64,000 nucleotides of DNA from Polytrichum commune. Taxonomy: Eukaryota > Streptophyta > Polytrichopsida > Polytrichales > Polytrichaceae. The stretch spans positions 23,558,001 through 23,622,000 of the forward strand of contig OX485809.1 in NCBI GenBank assembly GCA_950295325.1, read 5' to 3'. Position 1 is the first letter of the stretch; every line of letters starts with the position of its first letter. The notes under the pieces are model-generated. The model was given only the letters and a program-made list of their open reading frames with translations, was not told the DNA's origin and made no database searches. The translations under genes were made by a program, and so were the position numbers. This document shows positions 34,456 through 46,617 of the stretch, piece by piece.

Positions 34456-37400
34456 TCAGTGGAGGTTCCCAAGGCCAAGGAATCCCCCTGAGTTTTTGGT
34501 GCACTCGTAGGGGACGATTGGGTTGCGCTTCACATCCGAACAGTAGTTGTACACCATGTAATTTTCCTCCACCCATCGCAGCTTGTCTTGTTGCGTGGCC
34601 GAGAGTGATTGGTACTCAAGTTGATCCCACCAGTGCTGCTCAACAGGCATAGCACATGGGGTGTATGCGTCAACTGCAGCGCACGCATCCAATTGATAGT
34701 TCTGGTAGGAGGCCACAAAGGGTGCATGTGTCCAGTCGATCTTAATCTTGCCTCCCTGAGTTGCCCATTGATCACCATTCCAGATGCTGGAGAAGATGTT
34801 CATGGGTTGCTGGTTGGGGAATGCCATGCCCATGTCTTCATTGTTTGTGAATACACGGATGGGTAGATCGTCCACCAAAAACCTGCACCCCAAAACGATC
34901 AAAAGCCCTCAGCAGAAAGAAACAGATGACTCCAATTTTGCAACCCGCATGAAATATGGTGTTGCTTCATCTTCAAATTAGTCTAGTTATGTGTAATTTC
35001 GAAACGGACATGACAAGAATTACAGGGACCTTCAAAACTTCTGTCTTCTGCCTGCACCTAATCTTCTCCAAAGGTAAGTCCCTAGGTTCCCATATGGCTG
35101 GTTGAAAATATCATGTTTATTCAAATACTCCCAAGATATCATGGTCACCATAGGTGGTAGTGTGCATCAGAAATCAAGTGCAAGGAGGGTCGCCCATCCA
35201 AGCACTATTCTGGCCGTAGGCAGGTTAACCTTGGAAATCCCATGGGATCCGGGTTGAGTTTAAACCACCCTTTAAAGCCTCAGCCTATACAAAACTTTGG
35301 ACGTAGATGATGATTCTGTCAGAACAATCATATATACCAGCAGTCACCCAGTCCAGTTCCTCGACCTTGACAACGTCCATCAATTTCTCTTTACCCCAGA
35401 ATGTTTCTGATTTGAATTTCACATTTCAAGCACTCTTCAAGAAATGTTCATTTGGCTACGCCTGCCCATTAGCGCAAGGTGCAGCGCCTCTTAATCCCCT
35501 TCACATTCTACAGATGTCTCATGTTTCAAATGCTCAAACCGGAGAGTTTAATTAAAAATTTGATGACCAAGTCTTTCCAGCATCTAACAGAAGCAATTTC
35601 TTGATCAGGTTATATTACGACAAGTAGCCTTCAAGTACTCTTCAAGTATTGTTTCATTCCGCTAGGCCTGGTCATAAATTAGCTCAAGGTATGGTGCCTC
35701 TTCATCCTCTTCACATTCTACAGATGTCTTATGATTCAGAAATTACACAACTAATCAGAGAATGCTTTTTTTTATGATCAAGCATCCAACATTTGGTAGC
35801 AATTTTTTAATCAGACAGTACCACGAGAAGCTATTTCCTATGTGAATGACATCTGGTGCAATCATTTGACACTCAAAAAGCCATTTAATCCATCATTTTG
35901 CCCTTGCAACTACAGCAGGTGCAGGGGATTGTCATTGCACCAGGCTTGCAAAACGTGCAAGCATTTCGATTAGATCTCAAGTGAAAGGTTATTCTCAGTG
36001 CAAGCATTGCTATGCTATCAAACGCCACATCTTAGAACGTGTGATTCGGATTCAGGCCTGTGCATTCATGACTGCCAATATATCTTGCACCTAAAAGGAA
36101 GAACTTACACAATCTGCCGGCGGTTCCAAAGCACACCGTATGTGTGGTAGTCAATTGTAGGGTCAAACCACAAAAAGATGCGCTGCTCCCGCTCTCCGGT
36201 GCCATTTGCAAACACGTTTGTTTGCAGAATGTAAGGCTCCCCCGAGACATTTCCGAGAAACTCAAAGTCGAGTTCATCGTGGTTACTCGTAGAGGAGGAG
36301 AGCTGTTATGAACAAAAGGACACGAAATGTGTGCACACATTATCTCGGAGTATAACAAGCACCACTAATGTAACCCTCCAGTGATATGCTATTAGAAGCA
36401 CAACTAGGCGCCATTCTCTCGAAGACGGGGATGGTATCACAAAAAAATTAGGAATCAAAACACTCTGTTTACTTAAGATCATCCATGACAGTGAAATGTC
36501 TACAGAATGGTACTGGAAATCTTAGCACCCCAAATGAGCAAGCAGAAGTGGACTCCACAGATCTCAACACAAGTTGGATGATGAAAAACCAATTGGAGAC
36601 TGGGACTTCAGAACTACATTTGAAGACTTGGAGGAGTTACGGATGGGAGCGATCAAAGGTATTACAGGTAAAGAAGCCGAAATTAAACAAAACCGGGAGA
36701 TGATCTGGAAATTTGGGAAAACATTGTCATATGCTTTTTAGAATTACGAATTTACTGTGCACCGCTAGGAAAAGGCAAGATGAGCTAAAACTCTTACATA
36801 ATATGCAGTCACTGTGCCAGCTGAGTCACCTGGAACGAGCTTGATATCCATCTTAATGCTCCCAAACAGAAATGCATTGTTCGATTTAAACCCTGATCCT
36901 GAGAAACATTCAACGAAAACGCCATTTTCTTAGCAAGGGGCACCCAACAACCTCTCTGTACGAATAGTCAGGAGTAATTCTAACTATTCTCTGTAATTTT
37001 CTGTAATTATCCTAAGATCGAATAGCAGAGCACAATTGAAGCATGTCCTCAATCCAACATGAAGTTGCAGGGGTATTCAAGAACTGCACTAGACCGTAAA
37101 ACCTTAAGCAAGAAATCTGTGAATCTGCCACTACTTTGTGAATCTGCCTATGTGTATAAATCCATTGCAGTTCGACTTTCGTCAGTATACACAACGTTGC
37201 ACGAAATTCCTACTGATGTGAGTGATTTTGTAGATCGGACGAGGATTGCAAACATAACACTAAATTTCTGTCGAGGGTATAAAGATCTCTAAGTTTGTCA
37301 TTGTAAGCATTACTTCCACACATACAGGAGTAGCATATATTCTGATCCAGGAGGAAAGAAAAAAAGAAAACCACAAAAGGGAAGAGGAAACAAACGTCAA

Positions 37401-37759
37401 AGCAGAGGAGCTCACAAAACATTCACATCGTATCATTTTCGAGTAGCTGCAAAATACTACAAAAGCTGAGAAGATATTGCAGATGATGCTCTACGAAATT
37501 GCAACTTACCAGATTCGGGATCAAGAAGGAGCTCGAGCCTCTGTCCATCATCCAGTAATCTTGTGTGGTTTTCGGCCCATGTAATGCTGAAGTCTTTATG
37601 GAATCCAACAACCTGTTTCTTCTTGTGCGCCTTTGGGACGGCGACTGACACCGCTATAATTAGGGTGAGAACGACAACTGCCAGGCACATGCAGATTGCC
37701 ACATTCTTCTTTGTGGCAAATTTCTTGGGATTTTGCATTGCCTCCACGAGCAATGCCAT
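34456..37759 (-). CDS. Xyloglucan endotransglucosylase/hydrolase (XTH, GH16), membrane-anchored form
   Basis: Four exons, complement(join(34456..34882,36109..36302,36798..36898,37510..37759)), 972 nt, 323 residues. All junctions are GT-AG and in phase. The enzyme cuts and rejoins xyloglucan in the cell wall. Residues 1-18 ([18 protein letters not shown]) are basic. Residues 19-41 are a long hydrophobic segment ([17 protein letters not shown]) followed by KAHKKK, so the protein looks like a type II signal anchor and lacks a usual short signal peptide. [16 protein letters not shown] and [13 protein letters not shown] are XTH-typical. The catalytic motif [11 protein letters not shown] lies at about 125-135, with Glu127 as nucleophile, Asp129 and Glu131 as acid/base, and Asn135 in an N-V-S glycosylation site. 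[14 protein letters not shown] follows. The C-terminal XET extension has [13 protein letters not shown] and ends YEC...GLGNLH. ATG 37759 was chosen because the open frame upstream has no other ATG. A CAG|GTGCGG acceptor at 37808 could add an upstream exon. Confidence 0.9.
34883..36108 (-). other. XTH intron 3
   Basis: A 1,226-bp intron with donor GT|GTAAGTT and acceptor GGGTGCAG|GTTTTTGG. It carries a 5S-rRNA-derived fragment (35180-35258) and is otherwise unremarkable. Other XTH introns: intron 1 is 36899-37509, intron 2 is 36303-36797. Confidence 0.85.
35180..35258 (-). repeat. 5S-rRNA-derived fragment (5S pseudogene or SINE3-like)
   Basis: Read on the minus strand it runs CCCGGATCCCATGGGATT...AAGGTTAAC...GTGCTTGGATGGGCGACC. 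This follows the 3' two thirds of plant 5S rRNA: GGATCCCATCAGAACTCCG, then GTTAAGCGTGCTTGGGCG, then GGATGGGTGACCTCC. There are many substitutions and the 5' part is missing. It is not a functional 5S gene. It is either a pseudogene or the head of a 5S-derived SINE. Confidence 0.7.
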
Positions 37760-39170
37760 CCTGAACTTCCTAATCAGCTGCTTGCTCAGCTTTGGGCTTA
37801 TCCGCACCTGAGCAGTTCAATGTAGGGAAAATGAGTCCACATCCATCTTATGCCACAAACAATCTTGTGTAGCCTCAAGAGAATAAGTTGTAGAACTAAT
37901 AAGTCATCAGGATCGTCGGCGCATTGGAGCAGAAATATTATCCTGGATACATGACTAATATCTGACGATAACACTGATCTTGGAGCTGCGTTGTAGAGCA
38001 AAAGGCCTGGCTGCCAATCTGGGATTTCAACAGTTTCTTGAACTAATGTAAGGCTACATGTGGATTCTGACCTCTCTTTGAAAAAAATGGGTGCACAGAA
38101 CAATAGTTGTTCTTGGGTAAGTCGAAGGCTATGGCTAAGTTATGGCATTGACAAACAGCAGAATGGAGACAAGAAGCGGGTTGGAGCTCCAAATGAAGGC
38201 AACAAAAGCTTTTATAAAATAAAATAATAAAAGAAGGGAGAAAGAGAGACAAGATGAACACCATGAAAGTGGATGCGATTAACCGGGGGGGTTCTCAAAG
38301 TTGGAAATAATGCGCCTTTCCTTGAAGCTGCGTCAAAGCTTCTAATGCCGCCAAGGAACTCCACGAAGACCGTGACAGAGGTCACATTGGCCCACCCCAC
38401 ACTCCCTTTTAGAATCAGTCTATCCGTATTGGAGAAATCTTCCTGGAAGTGGTTTTTAGGTAGCCATACTGTTCGTTGTTGCTTCTCAAGCACTAAACAG
38501 CTCACCGCAATCCAGAGAATGAGGCCACTTAGCTAGGATGCAGGCAGGTAGGTAGTCTAAGCTGAGAAGCAATCTTCACCTAAATGACCAGTGTAAAAGA
38601 CAGAACGCTAACGTAGATAGAAGAAGAAGACTGAGGTTGAGTTATGCAAACTCCTGCCAAACAAAAACAATGGTGGTGGGTGGCAAGGGTTCCCCGCAAG
38701 CTTGTCATCACATGCTTTACATACAGCAGCGAGCTAACTTAGTCATGAGCTCCAGATAACCAAGGAAGCGTGCTCTATGCAAAGTGCTCCGACATAGCCA
38801 TGAGGACATCACAGCACAGCTTGTGATTTCTGACCACCAGACATACATCCATCCATCCATGTATGAAAGTACTACTTTCACATGCATACATACACCTCTC
38901 TGCTGTCTCCCCTCTGTCTATTAAAGTAGACCATGACCACGATGTATGTAGAATCATGAATCACTCTAACGACTACTTACATCTCTGACACAGACGAATG
39001 CAGCTGTGCCAGCTGATCACAGGGGAGAGGATGATTCAGCCCCAACTATAATGACAAAAAGGTCAAGCTTTGAGTCGCGCCTAATCGATCAAAACAGAAG
39101 GGCAAGGTAAGGTGGGTCGCCCATCAGCCCCTGCACCTGAAGGAGACCCCCAGAGGAAGTACTGCCAATC
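37760..39170 (-). promoter_or_regulatory. 5' flank of the XTH
   Basis: No further exon could be proven. A 97-codon minus frame at 38212-38505 and a CAG acceptor at 37808 leave room for a 5'UTR exon. No confident TATA box was identified. Confidence 0.3.
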
Positions 39171-39177
39171 CTTGCTC

Positions 39178-39360
39178 TGTGAAGAAGGGTGTGAACTTGG
39201 CACACTGCTGCAATCAAGGCCAAGCTCAGAAGAGAAGACAGCCGTTAATTCCCTCCCAGGACAGAAGAAGATGCATGGAGTGTCATGAGTAACTCCTGGA
39301 CAATTTTTCAGAGCCCACCAGGCACTCACCGCAGGCGAAACTAAACTCCGCATACATAGT
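39178..39360. repeat. Duplicated segment, copy 1 (uninterrupted)
   Basis: Contains GAAGAAGGGTGTGAAC, TGCAATCAAGG, GAAGATGCATGGAGTG, TCAGAGCCC and GGCACTCACCGCA. The same words in the same order recur at 40393-40450 and 41370-41470, where MITEs separate them. The longest open frame of the window (39081-39614, minus, 177 codons, non-ATG start) spans this segment. It is not preserved in the copy and is not called as a gene. Confidence 0.7.
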
Positions 39361-40392
39361 ATAGTATAGTTAGAGCATGGCTGCTGCAAACGCCCTCGGT
39401 AGCTCCGCCCTCTTTTGACCTCTGCCCTTCGCCTCCCAAGCCCATGAAAAATGAAGGGTTGTTTTGAGTGCATTTCACTCCATGTTGGTTGTGCAATTTT
39501 CACCCACAAGTTTTGAGGGTGAAATGGGAGTTGTCTGTAGGATCTTGGAAACATGGGAGATGAGCTACGATGAGGGAAAAGATGGGCCTGAATAACCCTT
39601 GGGATTTCTAGCAATTATTGAAGGAAGTCATGCACGAGAAAATGCCATGTTTTATCATCCGGAAGAAACCTTTTCACCAATGAAATTCACCTAGAAAAAT
39701 GAGACGAAGGCTTGTGTGATCCACTAGATGGTAACAACTTGATAGTTGATGATCTCCACAAATCCTCATGCCGAAATGTGCAAATCACAATAGGCTAGCC
39801 ACCTTGCTTTTGGAGTGTGTAAATTGCCCCATATTTCTAACCACATGTATGCAAAGAAGTCCCTAAAGCTCGAGAATGTCCGAATCTTAAGCTGAACGGA
39901 CGATGTGAGCACAAAGGCCATTTCTACATGAACATCAAAAAAACATTTCAATTTTACCACGAATAAATATCTTTGATGTTCATGCAAAATTTGCATTAAA
40001 GTGGCAAGCATTGATTGGTCCAATCAACACCCTCACATGAGCTCTCAACACAACGAAAACATGATAATTCCCATTTTGACATATTTTTCTACGCACTCTC
40101 ATCATCTACAAATTGTGTGGCTCGTGTGTACATGTCTATGCATAGATATTTGTGTTGGCTTGATGATTATAATTATTTTGATTGTGGATAAGTGAGTTAG
40201 GTAGGGTTAATGTAGGGAAGAAATCATTCATCAACCATAATTTGATTGCTTGGGAAGTTAGGGGTTAACCAAAAGCTAACCCTAGATATTTTGTGTAAAA
40301 TGTTCATTGTTTAAACACGAGAGCCTAAAAATGATTTTGGACATACCTATAACTAACACTTTGAGACTTTAGAGTTTATACATAAGGTGTCC
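39361..40392. other. No supported gene
   Basis: AT-rich spacer between the two copies of the duplicated segment. Frames are short and on both strands. Confidence 0.4.
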
Positions 40393-40474
40393 ATGAAGAA
40401 GGGTGTGAACTCGACACACTTTTGCAATCAAGGTTCAAGCTCGGAAGAGGCAGTAACTATTAGATTCCACCTAC

Positions 40475-40702
40475 CACTACACGGTTTATGTCTTTTAGTG
40501 TCATATGCATAAACCCAAAAATATCATCTCAAGTATCCCAATGTGCAATGCTAAATGTCATAAAGTAAATATTTTCACTTAAGAAGACTACTTATGTTGG
40601 TGAATAGTATCATATTGGCAATTAGCGGGCATGACCTCTATGCATCTAGTTTAGGCTCTTCACAAATAATGTACATGACACTAAACACCATAGATGATGT
40701 AG
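40475..40702. mobile_element. MITE family E, short form
   Basis: About 228 bp with inverted ends CTACACGGTTTATG...TTTTAGTGTC and GACACTAAACACCATAG...GATGTAG. It shares TAAATGTCATAAAGTAAATAT and CATCTAGTTTAGGC with the longer relatives at 40794-41337 and 51888-52402. Non-coding. Confidence 0.65.
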
Positions 40703-40793
40703 TTCTCTTCTATATGATGGGTTCAAAATTTATGAATATGAATTGAAAATTTGTTACTGTAGAAGATCCTAAAATCATCTCATGAATGAGAGC

Positions 40794-41337
40794 TACACAG
40801 TTTATGATATTTAATGTCCCATGCGTCATAGTATCACTTACCGTAGTTTTTAGGCACATGCTAGGTTACACTTATGATCAACAACTTCATCATTAGTGCC
40901 ACCTCATGACACTTGACGTTCAAGGGTGCTTACTAATGTCTTGGCATGAGTATCTTTAATAATGCCACAAGGTGTATGCCTCTCTTACACAATGGTCTAC
41001 AAGTTCACTCTAAATGTACATAAATGACACCTGACATTTATATGCTCGAGAACATCTTCCTCTTGCATACTAAAATCTAAACACATGACAGTTTCCATTA
41101 GTATGCTCAATAATATCTTCCCCTTGCATATTAAAATACAAAAATATCCTCTTAAAGTTTCCCAATGTGCTATGCTAAATGTCATAATGTAAATATTTTT
41201 CACTTCAAATCAACACTATTTTGATAAATAGTATTATGTTGACAATCAACAAACGTAGACTTTGACACCTCTAAGCATCTAGTTTAGGTTGTTCGCCAAT
41301 TGCATGCGTGAGTCTACATACCATAAGTGGTGTAGTG
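40794..41337. mobile_element. MITE family E, long form
   Basis: About 544 bp with inverted ends CTACACAGTTTATGATAT and ATACCATAAGTGGTGTAG. The interior (CATGCTAGGTTACACTTATG, ATCTTCCCCTTGCATA, CATCTAGTTTAGG) matches 51888-52402. It sits beside the short form, and the pair splits the duplicated segment. Confidence 0.65.
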
Positions 41338-41369
41338 GTAAGGAACCGTGATTCCCATAGTGTAGTACT

Positions 41370-41470
41370 GAGGAAGATGCACGGAGTGTAATATCAAGTG
41401 GTTCATGCGGCCTTTCAGAGCCCAGGCACTCACTGCATGCATGACAAAGTAAAACTCCACATAACCATAT
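41370..41470. repeat. Duplicated segment, copy 2, distal part
   Basis: GAGGAAGATGCACGGAGTG, TTTCAGAGCCCAGGCACTC and AAACTCCACATA continue the duplication whose proximal part is at 40393-40450. About 920 bp containing two family E MITEs lies between the parts. Confidence 0.65.
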
Positions 41471-42432
41471 TCACATGATGTGAATACCTATGGTAATTAC
41501 ACCCAATTTTGACACTAGCCCGAGATCTTGCATAACATGTTTCTTGTTTGAACAAGCGAGCCTAGAATTGAATTCGGACACTATCACCCGTAACTATCAT
41601 TTTGAGAATCAATAGTTTATGCATTGATGCAATGTTTATGATCCAACATGTTAATCTGTGCTGACATCATATTTCAAGTGTCAACAAGACCCCCAAAAAA
41701 TTGAAGTCTGATCATAGACGAATGTGAAGTGTGCTGAGCCTCATCGTATGCTCAGAAGGATGACTTTTAGGTGTATCTGACAAACTTAATTAGCTTCCAA
41801 CCAAGAAGAGTTGAAGCTAAAATGTGGGTAAGTTCAAGTTTGGGAAGCAAGGTTTCGATGTTTCGATCGAAATAGGTTTACGCGTGGAGTCTTTTACAAG
41901 GGGACACAATGATCCTCTTCGTTAGCTTCATGATTTCATGTTGTTGGAGTTGAATTCACATTTATTGATCACGGCCCCAACGCACACAAACCTGGTAGAG
42001 TCGACATCATTGAGGCAGGAATATGTGCTAATCACTGCGGTTGTTAGGGAGCCGAGGTACCAGTTTGATGCTACTTGAAATAAATTCCACTAGTACCAAA
42101 GATCAATGGACTCCATGCAGAATGAGAGGATGTGGGCCTGTGGCCCTCTTTAACTGCGTATTGATAATTTACAGGGCTGTGAAGTTTCGTAACATTATTC
42201 AGATCCATAACAATGTTGTGTGGGACTGACAGTATTCCACATAATTATTTCTGGATGTTTCTCACATTTCATGCAATATTGTGAATCCCACATAACATTG
42301 CTATGGATTTGAATCATGTTATGTTGGACATCCTTTGACAAATACGGAATTTGAGTTCAATTGGGATGTTAAAAGAATAGCCAAAGAACTTTACCCCCGC
42401 GACCTGATTGAGATGCCATAGGCACTCGTTAA

Positions 42433-43026
42433 GGGGTTGTTTATATCATGGACCATGAAGTTGTCCCTTGTTCCTCTAAAATATGCGATTGGTTGTTGAA
42501 CTCATCTCGGGACCACTTCGGTTTACATCAAGAAAAATAAAATGTAAGAGTGACCATGAAGCTTGAGGTCCCCAAAAAGCCTAATTTAGGCCTACATTAT
42601 CCACTGTCATGGTTCAATGAGTTTTGCGGTGAGAGAGGCAAAAGAGGTTCTCTCGTTGCAAATGTCAGGGACCATGATAGAGAAATATTGTTTTGATCAT
42701 TTTTTTAATCTTTTGGTTTTTTTGGGGGGGGGGTGTTTGCCAAACGTTTGCGTAGTTACGAGGAAAGAAGGGAAGAAGAATGGGAGAAGGTCAAACATGA
42801 AGAATATCCCAAAACTACCCATTTTGGACATATATTTAAAAAAAGTCAGCACATCCATTTTTTGGCGCATGGTCCTTCTCTTGGTCCACTTTTAGTTTTA
42901 CACATATTCAGGAGTCCAAAGGCTTTTTAAATGTTTTTTTTAGAAATCAAACCATGGACGTGTGACCATGGACAAATATGCCCTCTAACATGGGACAACT
43001 TCATGGTCCATGATGTAAACAACCCC
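42433..43026. mobile_element. PIF/Harbinger-like MITE, copy 1
   Basis: 594 bp with about 34-bp inverted ends (GGGGTTGTTTATATCATGGA...TCCATGATGTAAACAACCCC) and a 3-bp duplication TAA (42430-42432 and 43027-43029). The TWA target and GGG...GTTT termini are typical of PIF/Harbinger (Tourist-like) elements. Frames inside (42617-42930) are not recognised. Related to 53180-53727 in inverted orientation. Confidence 0.8.
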
Positions 43027-43029
43027 TAA

Positions 43030-44791
43030 GGAGAGTGAGACATAGCACCAACAGGTGCTTCCTGGTTCATCTCTTGCACTCGTGAATGATAATTTCCATG
43101 TGGGGTTTAAGTGAGTTTTAAGCAATATAGAACTGTCATAGGGGAAAATACTTAGGAGATAAAATATATTGGAAGCCAAAGCAAGAAGCACTATGTAGTA
43201 ACTCTTTTTGAATTGGATGATAATGAAAGGAAGGCGTGGGACCTCTTTCAAATGTTGTAAAAGTATCAAGGCTTGAGCTGTGTCTTCTGAAGGCTTTCAA
43301 CTGAGGAGAAATTTCATGTTCTTGCTTTTAGCTGCATCAAAATATACAACACCAATTCGTTGGTTAGCTTCAATTCGGTGATGATACCTAAGTTTTTGCT
43401 GCTTAATTGTATCTGAAGTTGTATGGTTAGACTTGCTCTGCCAGTCACATGCCACACAAAAAAAATCAAAAATCAAAAATCAAAGCGTGCTCTTTAGACA
43501 ATTCCCTTCAATATGTGATAAATAGCCTTGATGATTGCAGTGTATTCTTAGATATATACTTAGCCAGGAAAAATTGGCGAGTTACCTATATTGGCAGAAA
43601 CTAGGTACTTACACAAAGTCCAAAGGATCCAGGGGGGAGGGAAACGGCAAGGACAGACATTAATAATGTTGGTATGGTGGCTCTGCTGCAAAATTGCTTA
43701 TGGGAGAATGATGATCATTTACAGGGGAAGACTACGAACCGATAATTTAATTGCCCTACTCCCAAAGTTGCACAACTGACAAGCTCTGACCCAAGTTTGT
43801 CACCAAAAGATTATCTTGAGTTTGACTCTTCCCGGCTCATTAAACTTTGAAAAGGGGACATCTGTCAAGTTACAGGGTGCGTTTGTACTACGTGAGCTAA
43901 ATGCCACGTTTTTATGAATTTTAAACTGAATTTATCCAAATTATTATTCAAAACAGCTCAATGGCTTTCAAAACCTCTTAGAAATGACATGGATTTGACT
44001 ACCTCCAATGAACCAATACTGACCAGGTAGCACACTCAAGATTCCGCAAGTCATGCTGAATTTTCCTTACATTGTACATAATTGTGGCACCAATGCTCGT
44101 GTTTGTACCTTCAAACTGCACAACCGGGCATTAAAGAATTTTGATTGCTGACATATGTGAAGAGCTAAGTGCAATACAAAACAGAACTGGAAGAGCCAAG
44201 GATATACAGGCTGGTCCCAGGCTGGTAAGGTTACTCTTGGTTTCCTTCACCCAAACCTTTGGACATAATTACAAGAAAAACAAAGAATATGAGAAAATCG
44301 ATAAATTCTCGCCAGGAAAACTCTCCAACCAGAAACTCGTGCAGTCTCGAGTGCAAAGTTGCAATTTCTGGCACCCAGATATGATAGCTAAACTACTTGG
44401 AGCTGCTCTCATTCATAAAACTTAGAGTTTTATGATTCAATGTCATAATACCCATCGCACATCAAAAAAATTGCCTTACTTACATACAGGCAAAGACCAC
44501 ACTAACAGGTCAGAATGACGCATTGAACAGGATTAGCAGTCGTTAGAACACATGAGGTAAGCATAATCATCATTAAGAGAGCTACCTATCAAGAAATTGA
44601 AAACAGAAGAGATATAGTTTACTGGATTTTTGAAGTGGCCTCAGAGGTACTGCACTGTGGAGGGGTTACAAACACAAATGCAAAAGGGAGAGGGGCAGGG
44701 ACAGTTGGGATTAGTGGAGGGCAGACCACAACTGGCGGTTACGGCCCTTGGCCCCAAAGGCCTTTCACACTGCAGGTAAGTAACCTAGCTA
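43030..44791. other. No supported gene
   Basis: Short frames only. No repeat partner was noticed in the window. Confidence 0.4.
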
Positions 44792-45006
44792 CTACGCCGA
44801 TTATCCCAATAAGTGCGTGTTACTCTTTGACATTACGCAGTGCTATAACGAGAACGTAATATTTTACCAAGCAAAGCCACTTATGTTCTATAGTGTCGGA
44901 ACAATCTGTTGAGCTTTCGTTAAGTAAACATTGAACTCTTGAGTAAGACGTTATTGACAGCGTAACTCCGAATAGTAACACTCACCAATTGGGATGATCA
45001 GTGTGG
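44792..45006. mobile_element. MITE family J, copy 2
   Basis: 215 bp with inverted ends CTACGCCGATTATCCCAAT and ATTGGGATGATCAGTGTGG, each followed inward by GTG(C/A)GTGTTACTCTT-type sequence. The flanking triplets match (CTA at 44789-44791 and 45007-45009). Family member of 28786-29011. Confidence 0.65.
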
Positions 45007-45315
45007 CTATACCCTCTTAATTATTCCAGAGTAGAATTCTGGCTCTTGCACATGTCACACAGAAAAGTTCAGTGTATGCATTTCGGGGTTACAAGCCAGG
45101 AGGAGAACGGGGAAACCAAATTACTCACATGCATGATTGCACCAATAATCTCTCCCTTGTTGTCTTTTTCATGTTTAAAAAATGCTTCTGTCAGAAACCA
45201 GCGCCTCCCCAGTCCCATTTCTTCAAAGGAATTAGAGCCTGTCTGTCGGTCAATCGTACTCCAGTCGAAAATTTATCAGTTTGCAGCCCATGACTGTTAA
45301 TATTCGTAGACTCCT

Positions 45316-45340
45316 CCCCCCCCCCCCCCCCCCCCCCCCC
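45316..45340. repeat. Poly-C run
   Basis: Twenty-five consecutive C. Frames reading through it on either strand are artefacts. Length may be unreliable in the assembly. Confidence 0.9.
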
Positions 45341-46234
45341 GGCCTTTTCCGTATGAAACCCTGATAAAGTATTCGAATGCTGGCCTGTTTCGCTCAGACG
45401 CATCCTCGACTATGCTCTACCAGTATAAGTTAGGGATACTAGATATTCATGTAGAGAGCTGCAGACAGCAATTATTATGGAATGGCTCGAGTCAGTTGCA
45501 TTCAGATCAAGAAGAGTGTCCACCATGTGGATGGAAGTACCTAGCTACTCAGAGTCCACCTCTCTTACAAAGCACATGTGAACAACTTCCGCTTTTGACA
45601 GAATTTGTTGCTCACATCAAGTTACAGTCTCCGAGGAAGTAGAAACGAAGTGAAGTTCACTGCAATTTCCCTGTTCATCGTTCCAGCAGATGCCGGTCAC
45701 CATTAATTACTCCCCGTATATCCTATATATTGCTTCAAGACGATTCTCAGATCAATCTTGCAGCAGCAGCAGCAGCAGGTGGTTGAGAGGGAAATGAAGG
45801 GATTCAGTTTTACCTGCTGTGCATGCCATGGCCCTAACTTCATAAGCCCCTGAGGATGTGCAATCCACGAGGCGTGGGCGAGGTGCATATATATGCATCC
45901 CGGGCCACTGATAAGCTTAGATGTGAGAGAAAATTCTCGCATATTACGAGAATTGCCTCTCACTTATCCAACATTAAAAGTTGACCCCTGTGTGTTTATT
46001 GCTGATTCATCTCAAATGATTTGGTCTTGAGACTAATTGCAGTCTTCAAGCCAATTCTGGTGTCAAATTGATTTTGCTTATATGTCTACTTTTGATTGGA
46101 TACAAGAGGCACATTAACACTTGTGATTAGCTACCCTATCATGGTATGACTAATACGTCCGATAATAGGCACGTATTGCCTCACCATTGGTTGCAGTAGG
46201 CACTAGTACGTATCATCCCGCTACTGCAACTCGA
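45341..46234. other. No supported gene
   Basis: A short GCA trinucleotide run (45761-45777) and AT-rich spacer. Confidence 0.4.
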
Positions 46235-46608
46235 TAAGGTAGGGGTGGCAATTTCCGTCCAAATTTCAGATGTGCCTAGTTGGGATGTTGAAACTATTTT
46301 TTTATAAATCTTGAGCGCCCCGCAAAGCTGGTGCAAGAGCAACTATGAAAAAATCAAAATTTTCCAGCATGTTTATGATTTCCTACAAATTTTTAAAGGA
46401 AACCTTGTAGAGTGACCAACACTCGCACATAGGGTACGTGGTATATCCACAGGGTGGATTTCTAAAACCGACTGCTGGCAGCATTAAACCGACCGTTGGC
46501 AGCCAATGAAATGTTGGCAGCGTTGTGAACAGTAAAAGCACCTAGATAGGTGCTTCCGACATAGGGGCCGACTTTAGGACCCGCACGGAAATTGCCACCC
46601 CTACCTTA
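46235..46608. mobile_element. MITE with 24-bp near-perfect inverted ends (GGGGTGGCAAT type)
   Basis: 374 bp. The ends TAAGGTAGGGGTGGCAATTT (plus CCGT) and the matching ACGGAAATTGCCACCCC (plus TACCTTA) are perfect complements. If the outer TA is the target, this is a TA-duplicating (Tc1/mariner-like) element. The TAGGGGTGGCAA core also resembles some hAT ends, but no 8-bp duplication is present. The next MITE's target duplication starts 2 bp downstream. Confidence 0.75.
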
Positions 46609-46617
46609 AGTTGGGCT

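Noticed and set aside
39081-39614. Longest open frame (177 codons, minus)
   Set aside because: It lacks an ATG at its start, overlaps a duplicated segment whose other copy does not keep the frame, and has no recognisable domain.
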